The notes under the pieces: model-generated
The model's database searches: none
Seen by the model: only the letters and a program-made list of their open reading frames with translations
Told to the model about the DNA's origin: nothing
Assembly: GCA_030625465.1 (NCBI GenBank)
Contig: DAOUQS010000024.1
Coordinates: 1-13,566 of the forward strand
Direction of reading: 5' to 3'
From: Amylibacter sp.
GTDB taxonomy: Bacteria; Pseudomonadota; Alphaproteobacteria; Rhodobacterales; Rhodobacteraceae
DNA length: 13,566 nucleotides
In this document: in pieces, positions 13,246 through 13,566 of the stretch
How the letters are laid out: the number at the start of each line of letters is the position of its first letter
Position numbering within the stretch: position 1 is the first letter of the stretch
Translations under genes and position numbers: made by a program

Positions 13246-13566
13246 ATGAACCCTGCAAAATGGTTGCTACGTTCAGCGCAGCTTTACCCAGACGCGCCGG
13301 CATTGCTTCGGGGTGAAACTGTTGTGGCCGATTACGCGACTTTTGCTGCGCGTTCAGCATCCATCGCAAGCGCAATTCAGGATCAGTATGGTGTGAAAGC
13401 CGGTGATCGTGTTGCAATATTCATGAAGAATTGCACCGCGTATCTGGAGATACTTTACGGTATATGGTTCGCGGGTGCCGTGGCGGTGCCGATCAACGCG
13501 AAGCTTCACGCGAAAGAAGCGGCGTGGATCGTGGCCGATGCCGGTGCCGAAACCGTCTTTGTCAGC
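13246..13566 (+). CDS. AMP-binding enzyme (acyl-CoA synthetase-like), 3'-truncated
   Basis: Only the first 107 codons are present; the frame is open to the right edge. The translation begins MNPAKWLLRSAQLYPDAPAL and continues with VADYATFAARSASIASAI, VKAGDRVAIFMKN, and IWFAGAVAVPINAKLHAKE. This is the standard N-terminal subdomain of class I adenylate-forming enzymes such as fatty-acid or aryl CoA ligases, which activate a carboxylate with ATP and pass it to CoA. The ATP-binding P-loop and the substrate pocket lie beyond the window, so the substrate is unknown. An in-frame ATG at 13225 is an alternative start; 13246 is preferred because the family usually begins close to this point. The gene is divergent from choX. 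Confidence 0.85.
   Translation, partial: MNPAKWLLRSAQLYPDAPALLRGETVVADYATFAARSASIASAIQDQYGVKAGDRVAIFMKNCTAYLEILYGIWFAGAVAVPINAKLHAKEAAWIVADAGAETVFVS

Noticed and set aside
13118..13417. A 99-codon minus-strand open frame
   Set aside because: Its first half overlaps the clear start of the AMP-binding enzyme on the other strand, and it has no recognisable motif.

Overview
The window reads as accessory metabolic DNA from a heterotrophic alphaproteobacterium, most likely of the Rhodobacterales/Roseobacter type. The basis is a choline ABC transporter matching the rhizobial/roseobacter ChoXWV set, a xanthine-dehydrogenase-family molybdenum hydroxylase, moderate GC content and tightly packed operons. 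The assignment is by protein resemblance only; no rRNA or tRNA is present to anchor it. I see no insertion sequence, CRISPR array, tRNA or integrase.

Layout. (1) 3-2948, plus strand: the 3' part of a molybdenum hydroxylase large subunit, a ThiS/MoaD-fold sulfur-carrier-like protein ending in Gly-Gly, and an HSL-type alpha/beta hydrolase. The spacing is 2 bp and then an 8-bp overlap, so they are surely one transcription unit. (2) 3081-8542, plus strand: a cyanophycin cluster of cyanophycinase (cphB), cyanophycin synthetase (cphA), and a second CphA-like protein that keeps the N-domain and the Mur-ligase half but lacks the ATP-grasp half. (3) 8555-9229, minus strand: a multi-pass membrane protein resembling the DUF2238/YjdF family, with a TTG start. 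(4) 9333-10022, plus strand: an endonuclease/exonuclease/phosphatase-fold hydrolase, separated from (3) by a short divergent spacer carrying a 14-bp hairpin. (5) 10051-12903, minus strand: choX-choW-choV, encoding a periplasmic choline uptake system. A perfect 10-bp hairpin with a U-tract lies between choX and choW, and a BetI-like palindrome lies just upstream of choX. (6) 13246-end, plus strand: the N-terminus of an acyl-CoA synthetase (AMP-binding enzyme), divergent from choX.

How the genes may work together. CphA builds the Asp-Arg polymer cyanophycin as a nitrogen and carbon reserve, and CphB cuts it to beta-Asp-Arg dipeptides. The third protein keeps only the chemistry that, in CphA, joins arginine to the aspartate side chain. 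Choline import and the molybdenum hydroxylase could supply reduced nitrogen and carbon, but that link rests on proximity only. The most unusual item is the ATP-grasp-less CphA paralogue at 6794-8542.
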